Shown in pieces: positions 32,835 through 43,346 of a stretch of DNA of 64,000 nt. The notes under the pieces were generated by a model, which saw nothing but the letters and a program-made list of their open reading frames with translations, was not told the DNA's origin and ran no database searches. This DNA comes from Podospora pseudocomata (lineage: Eukaryota > Ascomycota > Sordariomycetes > Sordariales > Podosporaceae): contig NC_085889.1 in assembly GCF_035222375.1 (NCBI RefSeq), positions 1,736,001 through 1,800,000 on the forward strand. The letters run 5' to 3'. The position numbers were made by a program, and so were the translations under genes. The first letter of the stretch is position 1. Each line of letters starts with the position of its first letter.

Positions 32835-34403
32835 TTTGTTTTCTTTTTTGCACGTTTTGAAATTCGTTGATAGGAGTTTAGGGGCAAGATAGGTAGTTAG
32901 CATGCTCTGGAGCGTGATGTACAATGTATTTGGTGTGTTTTCCTTGAAAGTTTGTCTTTGTGAATCTTGCACCTATTGCTTGGCTTGTGATGACGTCGTA
33001 TCTGGTGGCCTGGCCAAACTATACCTACCGAATAGAAAGGCCAGACACCCGAGAGGTCATATTCCCCGGTTGAATCCAAGTGTAGCCATTGAGAGATGTC
33101 ACTACATCTGACTCTCATTTGCATTCCTATCATCACCGCTGCCTGCAGGCCCGTAGACAGTCAACCTAATACCAAAACAAACTCCGACCAACCCAATCCT
33201 AGCTTCTTACAAACCATACAGAAACGCTTGCCCAGAAAAGCCTAGCATATCCGCTCCCAGCAAACACTCGTAGCCGACCCGCTGACTTTGAACTAGGTCT
33301 GTTGTTTACCACAACACGCCAAGATTCAGGGGTTGATCACAAACCTCAAAACAAACCGGTGGTGACTCGCACACAAGAGCATTCATTGCTCAGGGCTACC
33401 AGTTATACTTTTGCCATGTGTTGTGTATTTAATTATTGCTAGATCTCACACGAAAAATCTTTTCTTCCCAACGACTTCTCATCACAACTTGACCCCCTGA
33501 ACCCCCGGGAGAGAGAGAGACCAACTCATCACAGTTGCTCCTGGTGACAACTTGCGGTCTTTGTCTGGTAGCGGGAGCATAGATATTTAGCCGTCCGATC
33601 TCACGGTCAGTATTGTTATGGCTTCGACAACAAGCTCTTTTTCGACTTGCTCTTGTGATCCGAACTGTGGGCAGCTTGGGGGATGCTCTGATGTCGAGAC
33701 ACGATGGCCAGTGGAACATCACGGATTATCAGGCTAACTGACCTTTCTTTAATGCCTGAGTAGTAGCATTCGTCTTCTCCTACACTTTTCTAGGCTTTAT
33801 GATGCGCCAGCAGGCTTCCAGTCTCTTGTTTACATAGGAAGCATCAACACCGGGCAATGAGAGCAAAGATACTTTTCCACCCGAAATCTCTAGACCCTAT
33901 CATCTGATTCCTAAACACAATATTCCAGTTATTGCTCTTGCAATCCTAGCTCTTGCTGGTTAGGTCACGCTCTGATGTCGTCGTCAACGCCGACAGCCAG
34001 TAAAACCTCATCGATTATTGAGCTATCAGAGTTTTCTGTTCACTTCAAGAGCAACTATTGTCTTATTTTATTTATCAACCGTCCAGAGCAGCCAGTAAGA
34101 TCACATCAATTATGGAGCAAGTAGACTTGTTCAGGAGCAACTATTGTCTTATCTCCCAGGCCCGCTATTCACCGGCTCCCAATAATTGACGACGTCGTCA
34201 TGGGTGGAATCTTGTCCTCCTGGTCGAGGATGCGATGCTTTTACTTTTCCCGCTCTCTCCCTGTTTTGTCCCTTCACACCCAACAACCTCCAGAGCCCTC
34301 TCCTTCTTATATCCAACATTATCCAGAACAACTTTGGGCAGAGGGCAAACTCTCCAACACCTCCAACACCTCTAAGACCTCCAACACCACCAATCACCAG
34401 CAA
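32835..34403. other. Gene-poor stretch with a tandem duplication
   Basis: About 1.6 kb with many stops in all frames and no supported gene. It contains the imperfect duplication at 33994-34152. Confidence 0.5.
33994..34152. repeat. Imperfect tandem duplication (two copies of about 65-70 bp)
   Basis: CAGCCAGTAA ... ATCAATTATGGAGC ... GAGCAACTATTGTCTTAT occurs at about 34089-34152. A diverged copy (CAGCCAGTAA ... ATCGATTATTGAGC ... GAGCAACTATTGTCTTAT) lies at about 33994-34066. The ends are identical and the centre differs by substitutions and small indels. Confidence 0.8.
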
Positions 34404-34982
34404 AATGCCTTCCCCTACATCATCCCACAGCACCGGCTCAAACCATTCCGGCCACGGTTCAACCTGGTTCCCGACCGCCGGCTTCACCTGGAAGAACAGC
34501 AGCGAGTCTTCCAAACTCAAGGTCCTCCGCACCACCGAGCGGAACAGCACCCTCGTCCGCGCGGTCGGGACAGCTGCTCGTCACCACTTTCAAGGATCTT
34601 GCTCGGATGAGGCTCGACTCACCTGCGCGCGAGCACATCCTGGATTTCTTTCTCGTGCTCGCGAGGGTTGCCGCTTGGGGAGGGAGTTGTCTGAGAACAT
34701 GTGGTAGGTCATTCTCCAAGCTACGAAAGCGCAATGTACTAAGCCTTTTGCCTTTGCAGGATCGAGTCTGGGTGAGTATCTTCGCAGGACCTCCACGACT
34801 CAGCAGGATGGTATGTCAATCAAAAAAATGGCTTTACACGACTGTTTCCGTGGAGATCTTTCACTGACACATGTTCTTTATTACCTCCCTCTATAGCTGA
34901 GAAGTCCGACATTCCCGAGCTTGCCCAGGCTGCTGATGGTCTGCTCAAGGCTTGTAACGAGGATGTCAATGAGTGGGAGTGA
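34404..34982 (+). CDS. Hypothetical small multi-exon gene, frame uncertain
   Basis: The ATG at 34404 (CAGCAAAATGCC, good context) opens a Ser/Thr-rich protein-like frame (STWFPTAGFTWKNSS, LKVLRTTERNSTLVRAVG). From about 34575 the coding-like signal moves one frame over (TTFKDLARMRLDSPAREHIL, DFFLVLARVAAWGG). It continues through two clean introns, 34704-34759 and 34811-34896. The last exons read SSLGEYLRRTSTTQQDAEK and SDIPELAQAADGLLKACNED, ending at TGA 34980-34982. The 3' exons are convincing as coding because the phases match and the frame is open only after splicing. The frame change near 34560-34580 is not explained by a normal intron, so this is either a damaged gene or my first exon is wrong. 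I do not recognise the family. Confidence 0.4.
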
Positions 34983-36622
34983 GCTTCGTTCGAGATGATG
35001 GCCTACCTGAATGAGTTGCTTGGGGAGGTTTCGGACTGAGTTTCTTGACTCTTTCTAGAAAAGGTGTCACGGGGGTGGCTTAGGTAGGCCGATGGTTTCA
35101 TTCTCAGGCGTTAGTGGTCAATCGATTCAGGGGTTCTTCTTTTTTTCTTCTTAAAGTTTGATGTCGCTGCTCATGATCATATATCAAAACCTTTGTGTCT
35201 TTCCTGTCCTTTCCTGTAAGCCTCAATTGCTGTGAGATGGGAAGTGATTATACAGCCTGAACATTACTACACCAATTATAAACTTCAGACACATTTAGGC
35301 CCGTTTGTATTGGCAAAACTACATCACAGAAACAGTCAGCTCCTCACTTCGAGTCCTTCGAACCGGGCTTCGCACCTCACGAGGAACGGACAATCATACT
35401 TCCCGCTCACCCCCTTGGGTCTGTCCGGGATCTTGCCCATTACAAGGGCCTCTTTTGCTTTGATATTCTGCTTGGATCGACATGACGGTACTCTTGCCAA
35501 TCACTTCTGGAACAGACACTTGGAGCCCTTGGTCGTTTACATCAACAGAACTTTCAACCCTAACGGTTATCTTTTAAAATAACATGAATATTTGGATTAG
35601 TGAAGAGGTTCGCTTAGATGGGTAAAGATAGTTGCTTGGATTAAAAGCCGATACTATCAAAGTTGATATCCACCATTCAATACGATGTGGCGTGTTTGGT
35701 ATCTTCTGTTATTTTGAGTCTCTCGCCGCGTTACTCCTAACTTCAGCACAAAAGAACCTGACAACAAGTCATCATCCCCCCTTGACCTGCGAAGGCTTAT
35801 TTGTTCCATGATCTCTTTGGGTGTTTTTTAGATAATGAAATGCGCCCTAGCTCTTCTAAAATGACACCGCATTGTTTATAGATTGGTTTTCCCATTGTTC
35901 TTTTACCTCGCTGCCAGGCTTACATTGCACATGCTATATCACTGACACATTTGGCCCATACCCGGTGTTTCCGATTATAATTTCTCCTCTTTGATATATA
36001 TATTTTCAACCTTGAAAATCACACTGTTTTACCAGGTGAGTGACTATCAGGCATTACGAAATCCCTTTTGTATTTTTTTCTCTTTATTTGTTTACACCCT
36101 CCAAGTGTCATATTAGACACTTAGGGACATGAACGACACCCACAAAAGCTAACGATGCTGACTACCTGGATTTCGATCAGTTCACCTAAGGCTCTGGCGT
36201 TTATCGAATTTATAACCCACATTCGATATTTCTCCCACCATATCTTACCACACGGTAGCCTTAACCAGGCGCTAACGACCATCAAGACTAGAGAGGTCCC
36301 CGTCCATATCACAGGGATTGAACATGCTAACTAACTGCACAAAGTGTGGTTGCTCCCAGTATTCACCTGGTCCCACCTTTTGTCAGGCCCACACGTGGGT
36401 TACTCTGTGGTTTTAGGGCTTGTTTTTCACAGACTCGGATAGCTTTCTTTTTCTCTGTTAGGTTTCTATACCTATCTATGTAAACTACCTATTTTCTGTA
36501 GCATTTGTGTAAATCTCCCTTAACTCGAGCAAGGCCAAGGCAAAATCGTATAACCAACACACCAGCTCGCAAAACATCGATTTCCATTCCCATCCAGCCA
36601 TCTGCCTTATTCATACCAAAAA
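34983..36622. other. AT-rich, gene-poor stretch
   Basis: About 1.6 kb of AT-rich sequence (notably 35580-36120) with stops in all frames. No gene, tRNA or clear repeat is recognised. Confidence 0.5.
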
Positions 36623-37140
36623 TCAAAAACCCAGGCGGGCCAACAACTTATCCAGGTGCTCCTCATTATCAGTCCTGCATTCAATAATCACTTCCTCCGT
36701 CGGACGGGCCAAAATTTCCGCGTTGGTAACACGCCACGGCAAAATCGCACACAGGATCGCATCAACATCAGCCACCTTATCAGTCCCCTCAATAGTCCTC
36801 GGTCACCTGACTCCTTCAGCCTCCAATGCCTCCTCCCATTCCCGTGCAACAACCCAATCAACTCCCGAGTCTGACTCGCTAGTAGATGGCAGGGAGGCAG
36901 GAAACCCATGGAGCTTGGCATCCCTCAACGCTACCTCCTAACTCTCTTTATCGCAGGACCAACCTCGAAATTGACCCCCAAGCCCCTCAAATGAGCGAAG
37001 AAACTCGTAAGAGGGGTGGGAGATCCAGGCAAAGTCGTAATCTATTAGGGCGGTTATACGCCCCGACGTCTCGTCTAAATAAGACGTTGGTTGGGCCTAG
37101 ATTGGGCATGGTCAGCTATCGACAAAGACAAGGGACAAGA
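36623..37140 (-). pseudogene. Aminoglycoside phosphotransferase (APH)-like kinase pseudogene, C-terminal part
   Basis: Read on the minus strand from about 37130: GPTNVLF, then one frame away TSGRITALIDYDFAWISHP, SYEFLRSFEGLGGQFRGW, a TAG stop (36940-36938), EVALRDAKLHGFPASLP, GVDWVVAREWEEALEAEGVR, a TGA stop (36805-36803), PRTIEGTDKVADVDAIL, ILPWRVTNAEILARPTEE and LDKLLARLGF, then the final TGA. The GPTNVLF and LIDYDFA segments correspond to the catalytic loop and the metal-binding IDxx motif of APH-family kinase-like proteins. Fungal members of this family are numerous and mostly of unknown substrate. Two in-frame stops and one frameshift (about 37070) make it a pseudogene. The upstream half, with the ATP-binding lobe, was not found. 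The pattern I recall for intact fungal relatives fits over the whole 165 residues. Confidence 0.66.
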
Positions 37141-37329
37141 GTCTGATATGGTTGGTATATCACTGAAATCACAGTGCACCACCACCTTGTCATCCTTACC
37201 GCTCACTAACCGATGAACTGCTCACATACTCTGTCAAAGGTTTCCTGTGTCTTCACAATAATTACTGATGACTGCATCGTGATATATCTCAGCACCGGCG
37301 TTGCCAGCTATCGAGTGCGAACGGGTCAC

Positions 37330-38063
37330 ATTCTCCAGTGCATTTGGCATTGAAACATCACCATTTCAGGGGGGAGCTCAACCCTCACAACGACAAACTG
37401 TGGGCTGATTTGTATGATTGTGAGTACCCATGGCCACACTGTCCCGCGCAGGATACTTACTAATTATTTTTCCAGTTGGAATCTCCAGAATCAGCACGGA
37501 GGAGGCGAGACCAATGGAGAACAAGACACTTCCAATACCCGGCGATGATAGGTGGATATATTGTCCAGCTGGCTGCTTTCCACCAACTTCACTGCCTGGT
37601 ATGATTAGTGATTCTCTTATTATTAGTCTTGAATCTTGATCGCTCGGGACTGGTTTCGCTGACATGCGGCAACAGAAAATGATACGAAAGGGCATCTATC
37701 GTGGGGTTGACAAGTCAAAACACGGATGACTTCGATGGGGATTGAGCACATAGATCACTGCATTGATATGCTACGCCAAAGCATTATGGTTAGTCGCAAT
37801 CATCGACCCCTCAACCTTCTGGATATGTAGGTATCTAACATGGCAACCCCTCCTCGGTGTAGTAGCGACGTCACCCCACCACTTTTGCTCGGATGTCACT
37901 AAACACTCCCACGAAGGTCGTTGCCGAAGTCGTTCACAAATGTCGTAGTTTTTCCAAGATTCAGCAATGGGCTTGGAACAGGCGACTTATGCACAAGGTG
38001 GACAAGGATACTGTCGTCAAGGATGATCCTCTCGGCTGGAGGACGTATACTTACACCCCGTGA
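37330..38063 (+). pseudogene. UstYa/DUF3328-type oxidase-like pseudogene 1
   Basis: The remains read, in order: FRGELNPHNDKLWADLYD, an intron (37420-37475, GTGAGT, CTAAT, CAG), FGISRISTEEARPMENK, a frameshift, GGYIVQLAAFHQLHCL (first HxxHC motif, 37581-37595), an intron (37599-37675) and KMIRKGIYRG. A second frameshift precedes GIEHIDHCIDMLRQSIM (second HxxHC motif, 37747-37761), and after another shift VVHKCRSFSKIQQWAWNRRL closes the domain before TGA 38061-38063. This is the full motif series of fungal UstYa-family proteins. Some of these catalyse oxidative cyclisation in RiPP pathways (ustiloxin, cyclochlorotine-type clusters). Both metal-binding motifs and both introns survive although at least three frameshifts have accumulated. 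The N-terminal membrane anchor is not recognisable. Confidence 0.72.
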
Positions 38064-38681
38064 AGGAAGCACATGCGTGAGTCTTTTGCGAGGGTTCAGG
38101 GATACAACCAGTCAAGGTATGTGTTTTTGTGGAAACACTGCTGCGGTAGCTACGTGGCGTGGATTTGTTAAGCTTGTGGATTCATTTTCGATGACAAAAA
38201 CACAGCCATGGAGCCCCTCCCACCCCAAGGCTTGGTTTTCAAAAGTGTCACCTGAACTGGGTGGGCCGCATTCTACACAGCACGCCGAATAAAATATGCT
38301 TCTCGAAACCAGCATGTCAGGGATTCTCGAACACCTGCCCAGGCAGCTGGGCATAGTAAGTTCCTGGTTGCATGATTCTTCAACACCGTTCGGCAAGCCC
38401 CGAGACAGCTACATACTGACCACCCCAGGGGCGGAGAGAGTCACCCGTGAAACGGACTAAGATATGGAATAAACCGCTGTCTTGAGCGGGACCAACGGGC
38501 ATAACACATGCCTGGACACATGGCTGAGTCGTTGGGGGCAGTTTCCAACTTGTAAGGATTGAGGTTAGGTACCTACCATGAGTGAAACTAGGATTCCAAA
38601 GTCCGGTTACCAATCCTTTCAACATGCATTCTTCCTCGTCTCAATTCGCACAGCTATCACACACCACGCACGCTAACAACA
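38064..38681. other. Spacer between the two UstYa-like relics
   Basis: About 620 bp. It may hold the decayed 5' part (membrane anchor exon) of the second UstYa-like gene. No precursor-peptide-like repeat with KR or KK processing sites is visible. Confidence 0.45.
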
Positions 38682-39303
38682 TTGTTATTTCTGAATACTA
38701 ATAAAGGTGTAGATCCGTTGTCGGACCTAGAGAGGTCGCCCATGAGGTTTGATGCAGAGCTGGGGGAGCCGTCTGTTTTCAAGGGACAACCCCGGGAAGA
38801 GCTCGATGATATGTGGGACTCTCCGGTTGACCGTACGTACTCAAGTGCCCTAAACACCAAGTTAGCAGTGTGAGCATGCTGATGCGAAGCTCGTAGAACC
38901 AGTTATCTTGGTGAACAACGAAACACTTCAGGCGTTCGACCCAACATCCAAGCCTACGAAAAGCGCAAATCGGCACTACTACGCCCCGGCGGAGGTTTTT
39001 TCATCAGCTCCACTGCTTGAATATATCACCCGAAAGTTAATTTGGAGAAATCACTATCAGCATGTCGATACTTTCCAGGATCCGCCTGAAATGACCTGGG
39101 AACATGTTGATCGCTGCATCGATCTTCTTCGCCAGGTGCTCATGTGCCATGCCGATACTGGCCTTATCTTCTACACAGACCACGGGGATGCCCAGCCTGA
39201 GGCACGTGTATCTACAGTTCACATGTGTCGCAATTTCTCTCGTATCGTCAATTGGGTCAACGAGCACGACTCCTCGCTCGAGATATTTGCTGAGATTCTT
39301 TGA
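38682..39303 (+). pseudogene. UstYa/DUF3328-type protein gene 2, motifs damaged
   Basis: The fragment opens near RFDAELGEPSVFKGQPREELDD followed by MWDSPVD. An intron at 38833-38896 (GTACGT...CGTAG) joins in phase to QPVILVNNETLQAFDP. The frame then stays open to TGA 39301-39303 and ends with WEHVDRCIDLLRQVLMCHAD, STVHMCRNFSRIVNWVNEH and SLEIFAEIL, the usual UstYa C-terminus. The first HxxHC motif is missing from the open frame (it reads SSAPLLEY), yet HQLHC is exactly encoded in the next frame at 39002-39016, downstream of a T6 run (38996-39001). The second motif reads HVDRC instead of HxxHC (codon CGC at 39112-39114). So the frame is open but both metal-site motifs are lost. The N-terminal anchor exon is not visible. 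I call it a pseudogene, with a repurposed protein as the alternative. Confidence 0.68.
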
Positions 39304-40531
39304 GGGCCAGGTGATCGGGAGAACATGTAGATAATTAGGTACTGTTAGAAACTGCTTATCCACGGCGGTCGAGAAGAGAAAGGCAAAGTGTCTAGTAACT
39401 AGAACAGTGGGTGATTTTGGCATTATATCCTAAAATAAAGATTAAGCATATGATGGATGACATGTGGTATCCTGCCATGACGATGTCAGTAGCAAAACAC
39501 AAAGATTAATTGGGTAAGTAGGCTCAACACCAAACGGCCTGTAGAAAGGAGCTTCGGGAAGAGGTCCCGTACCATCATATTGGAGTATAGGGAACTGAAT
39601 AAGGCCTGGACACAAACACGAATAGATTTCAGGTTCTTTTTCAAGTATGGCTTTTATATGAATATTTTGGGTAGACCTCACAAGCATCACAGGCACCACA
39701 ACCACCACAATCATCACGAACATCACATACTAATCAACATCATATATAAACAGAATCAAAGAGTATCATGGCAACAGGGTATCTCCCTAATGTATTTATA
39801 CTCCCATCGATACTCCTCATATCACTTCAACCTTTTCCTTCCCTCCCGTCTATCCCACACACCCAATCAATCACTCCTCAGAATATAGCTTCCGCCTGCA
39901 AAAACACCAAACCGCCCTCATCCCCTTAGCGTTGTTGCCTGCTGCGTGCTCAACATACAACTTGAACAACACCACACCAACCCCCCCCCCCCTCCCCTCG
40001 CTACCAAGAATAAAAACTTGAAGAATTAAGATATACACAATAGTAATAGTACAAGACTATTATCTCAAAGTAGAATCAGAAAGGAAGAACCGAACAGAAA
40101 AAGGAACCAGCTGTGAACAAAGATTGGGCCGCCACTGGGGAAAAAAAAAAAAAAAAGGTCGAATAGAAGAACACCGGGGCCGCGAAAGAAAAAGAAGCGA
40201 AGAAACAGGTGAGGTAGCCGTGGCTCCATCATACGCCAGCTCCATGGTACAAACGCCTGATGCCTTGACGAAAAAAATAGAAAAAAAGAAAAAAAGACAA
40301 AACGCAGCCTCTGGGTAAACAAGGTTAAGGTGTTCGACACCCGCATTGTTTCATGACTGCGTTGGAAGTGTATGTGGTTGGGTTGGCGTATAAAGGGTTG
40401 CAAATATATGTACGTTGGTCTTTGCTTCGCCTTGTTGTAGTGTACCCGGTCGTGAAAAAAGTGTCATCTCTGTCTCATATGTACTGCCCACATGCCCAGA
40501 AAGAAAAGGAAACAAAGGCCGTGGTCACAGA
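39304..40531. other. Intergenic, low-complexity rich
   Basis: About 1.2 kb with a CAC/CAT-rich run (39677-39730), a C10 run (39981-39992) and an A18 run (40140-40157). It should contain the 3' untranslated region of the TBC gene. No gene is recognised. Confidence 0.5.
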
Positions 40532-42795
40532 TCAGGTTTTGCCAGCATCCCTGACGGCCCGCATCCACCTCTCCTCTTCACCGTTGCCGCCAACAACACG
40601 AGGTGCCTTTTGTTCTGATGAAAGGTTCAGCGTGGCCTGGACGTCCGCCATGTTCTTAGAACTGAGGAGCGTCATCTCATTTCTGAGGAGATAAGCCACG
40701 CCGGCACGGATCATGATGGCATCACCTTCAAAGACATAAACATCCCATAGCCGAGTGGCCTCGTCCAAGGCGAGCTGGCGGGTGAAAAGGGAGGTGAAGA
40801 TTTCGGAAAGGTAGGCATCCGGGCTGTGGTCAGGGAGGTTCGTCAGATGGTCGCAGAGGTTGGGTGCCTTCTGGGCCAGAGTCTGCAGCAACAGGTTGTA
40901 GGCAGACGACTTGGCCCCGGCGTCAGATGCATAAAAGCTGAGTGGCAGGCCCCGATTAAGGACGTTGGCAAGTGCAATGAAGGCATCAACTGGGGTTGGG
41001 AGGTTGAGAAGCAAAAGTGCCGCGATGGTCTGTTTTGTGGTTAGCATGAGCCAAAAAGAACAAGAACCGGTAAGCAACTCACGTTACACCCAGACACGTA
41101 GCCAATGTCACTGCGGTACATGGAATAAGCCTTCAACACATCGACCAAGCTCTGGTTGAGCGGGCCTCCAGGCTGGAAGATGCGAAGGTCTGGCCATGTT
41201 CGGTCCTGGACGTCCCTTCTGATCAAGTCAAACCAGCCAACAGCACGGGCATCTTCCATGCTGGCATGTCCAGACTTTGTCTTTGCTTCGGCGTCACGGG
41301 CACGGCTCAATGCAGCGTCAAAAGATGTCTTGGTCAGGCCCAAATCATTGCCAATCGCCCTGGTCCATACGGCTCCTCGACTCCGTGGTGCGATTCCTCG
41401 CCACCACATATCCCTCGTCCTGCGCTCGCGAACAGCCTCGTTCCACCGGGGCAAAATATCACGTTCCCAAATCGCCATCATGCTGTTTGCTGCGATATCA
41501 CGGCACTCTGAGCGAACACGCTTCGCATCTTCCCGACGCCTCTCGGCCTCCTGGCTTTGGGCCATCATCTTCTGGTATTCCTTCAGGTGCCTGCGCTCCT
41601 CGGCAGGATCCTTGGGGGGAAGCCAAGATGGGCGGGTGCGGGATAAGACGGCCTCTTTTTCTTTGGAAATGGGTAATGGATCAATCATGATGTTGGATTT
41701 GCGGAGAGGGGGCAGTTCGGCAAACGCGGACTTGACTCTGGGCTTCGCATCCGTCTCGGAAAGCCTTCTGGGGGTAGGCATCGAGCCTGTGCTAGACCGT
41801 TGAGCTCTGTGCTCCAAATCCTCGGCATGCTCCTCAAGCTTCTCTGTGAGGGCCTTGGCGTCGGGGTTCAGGTCGTTCAAAACCGAGTTCCAGCTCTTGG
41901 ATCTCGTAGCCACAGGGCTCGTCACCCTGCTGGAGGCGGCGGAACTGAGCGTGGAGAGGGCAGATTCGGATTTCCACATGGGGGATCGGAGGCAGCCTTG
42001 GGCCACGGCAACCGGAGGTGTACCATTTCCGAAACTGCGCACTCTCTCCTTGGGAGTTCGCTCTGGGGATGGCGTTTTTGACGAGGGCTGGCTTTTGGTG
42101 CGCTCACTGGGCGGCCTGGGCGAAAGGGGAACGTTGTCCAGAACAAGGCCGTCGGGAATGTCGTCTCCGTCATCCTCGTCGCACTCCAGCTCGAGTTCCA
42201 TGGCCGACTTGCGCTCTCGGTTGGACTGCCAGCTGCTTCGTCGTGGCTTCGGAGCAAGGTTGGTGTCTCGTGGGGCGAGTGTGAGCCCACCTGGACTGGG
42301 GCTTCTGAGCCGCGCAGTCAAGCTCAAAGCAGGACGCAGAGCGAGGTTGCGCATTGGCAGTGGGCTGGTTTGCGGTTCCGGCAAAGGCCCAAGGCTGTTC
42401 ACGCGTCCATTGACAGCTCGCAGGCTGGAGCTCTGCAGTGGAGCGATACTGGGGCGCGATTTGACCGAAGATGCGGAATCCCGCTTTGAGCGTGTCCTGG
42501 AGGATTCGCGAGAGCTCTGGAGTCGTGGCGTCGAAGCCGACATGGGCCGCTTCGTAACGGATCGCGAATCGTAGGGATTTGTAATGCTCTTGGGGTCGGA
42601 TAACCGTCGAGGATCGATTTGGCCGTCATCGAGCCCAATTTCTTCAAAGTGACTAACATCGGCAAGCACACTGCAGTCGTCCGAGGCAATGGAGCTGAGG
42701 GAGGAGGATTTCGAGGATTTGGAGGCCGTCATGCCCGGAGGCGAACCTGGACCGGGCAGGACGGCATCATGAACGGGTCTCTCATAGATCATCAT
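40532..42795 (-). CDS. TBC domain (Rab GTPase-activating protein-like)
   Basis: Exons 42795-41083 and 41029-40532 (53-bp intron, GTGAGT, CTAAC, CAG) encode 736 residues. The first 400 are Ser/Pro/Arg-rich and disordered. A helical charged segment (ERRHLKEYQKMMAQSQEAER) leads into the TBC domain: DMWWRGIAPRSRGAVWTRAI, LIRRDVQDRTWPDLRIF (arginine-finger motif IxxDxxR), VLKAYSMYRSDIGYVSGCN, then after the intron TIAALLLLNLPTPVDAFIAL and ATRLWDVYVFEGDAIMIR. TBC proteins accelerate GTP hydrolysis on Rab GTPases with an Arg and a Gln finger. Here the Gln-finger motif YxQG reads YVSG, so the second finger is absent. The open frame extends a little upstream of 42795 without ATG; MMIYERP is the first in-frame ATG pair. 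Confidence 0.85.
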
Positions 42796-43306
42796 CTTGG
42801 CATGATCCACCAACAAGACCGATGTCGATATGCGAATTGGAAGGTTTTATTGTTTGGTTTCCTGAAGTCGAGAGTATGGATGCGACGGGAAGCGTCGCAG
42901 TGCAGTCGTTTCGGAGCCAACCGCTGGATTGACGATATGGCGCACGGCGTCTGAGCGGCAAACCCCTGAAATGCCGAGCAGATGTCTCACGATAGGGTTT
43001 GGGTCGAAGAGCGATTGGGCGACCGGAACAAACAAACGTGGCGCGCGACTCGGCTCGGAACAAAAAGCAGCAGCTGGTGATATATTAACTACTCCGGTAC
43101 GCAGGATGCTGTGAACAATTGATTTTCTTCGTATTATGCTGCGGGCGGCTGCAATAGTTATTATGTAGCGAATGTCGTGGTTGTGTGGTGTGGTGCTATG
43201 GTGGTGGCTGGTGTGGGTGTGGGATGAACGAGTGTCTGGCCGACGTCGAGGAGACGGACGGGCCTATTGTTTGTTAAAGAAGGGAAAAAAAAGAGCGACG
43301 TGTCGA

Positions 43307-43346
43307 AGGAATCAGGAATCAGGAATCAGGAATCAGGAAATCAGGA
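43307..43346. repeat. 7-bp tandem repeat (AGGAATC, about 5 copies)
   Basis: AGGAATC is repeated about five times, the last unit carrying an extra A. It lies in the upstream region of the TBC gene. Confidence 0.9.

Noticed and set aside
37378-37695. 105-codon minus-strand frame
   Set aside because: It overlaps the UstYa relic exons and introns read on the plus strand, which carry the recognisable motifs.
36000-40500. RiPP precursor peptide gene with repeated core and KR/KK sites
   Set aside because: I looked for short repeated blocks separated by dibasic sites around the UstYa relics and saw none.
43307-43346. CRISPR-like short repeats
   Set aside because: A perfect short tandem array without spacers, in a eukaryotic genome; a simple satellite.
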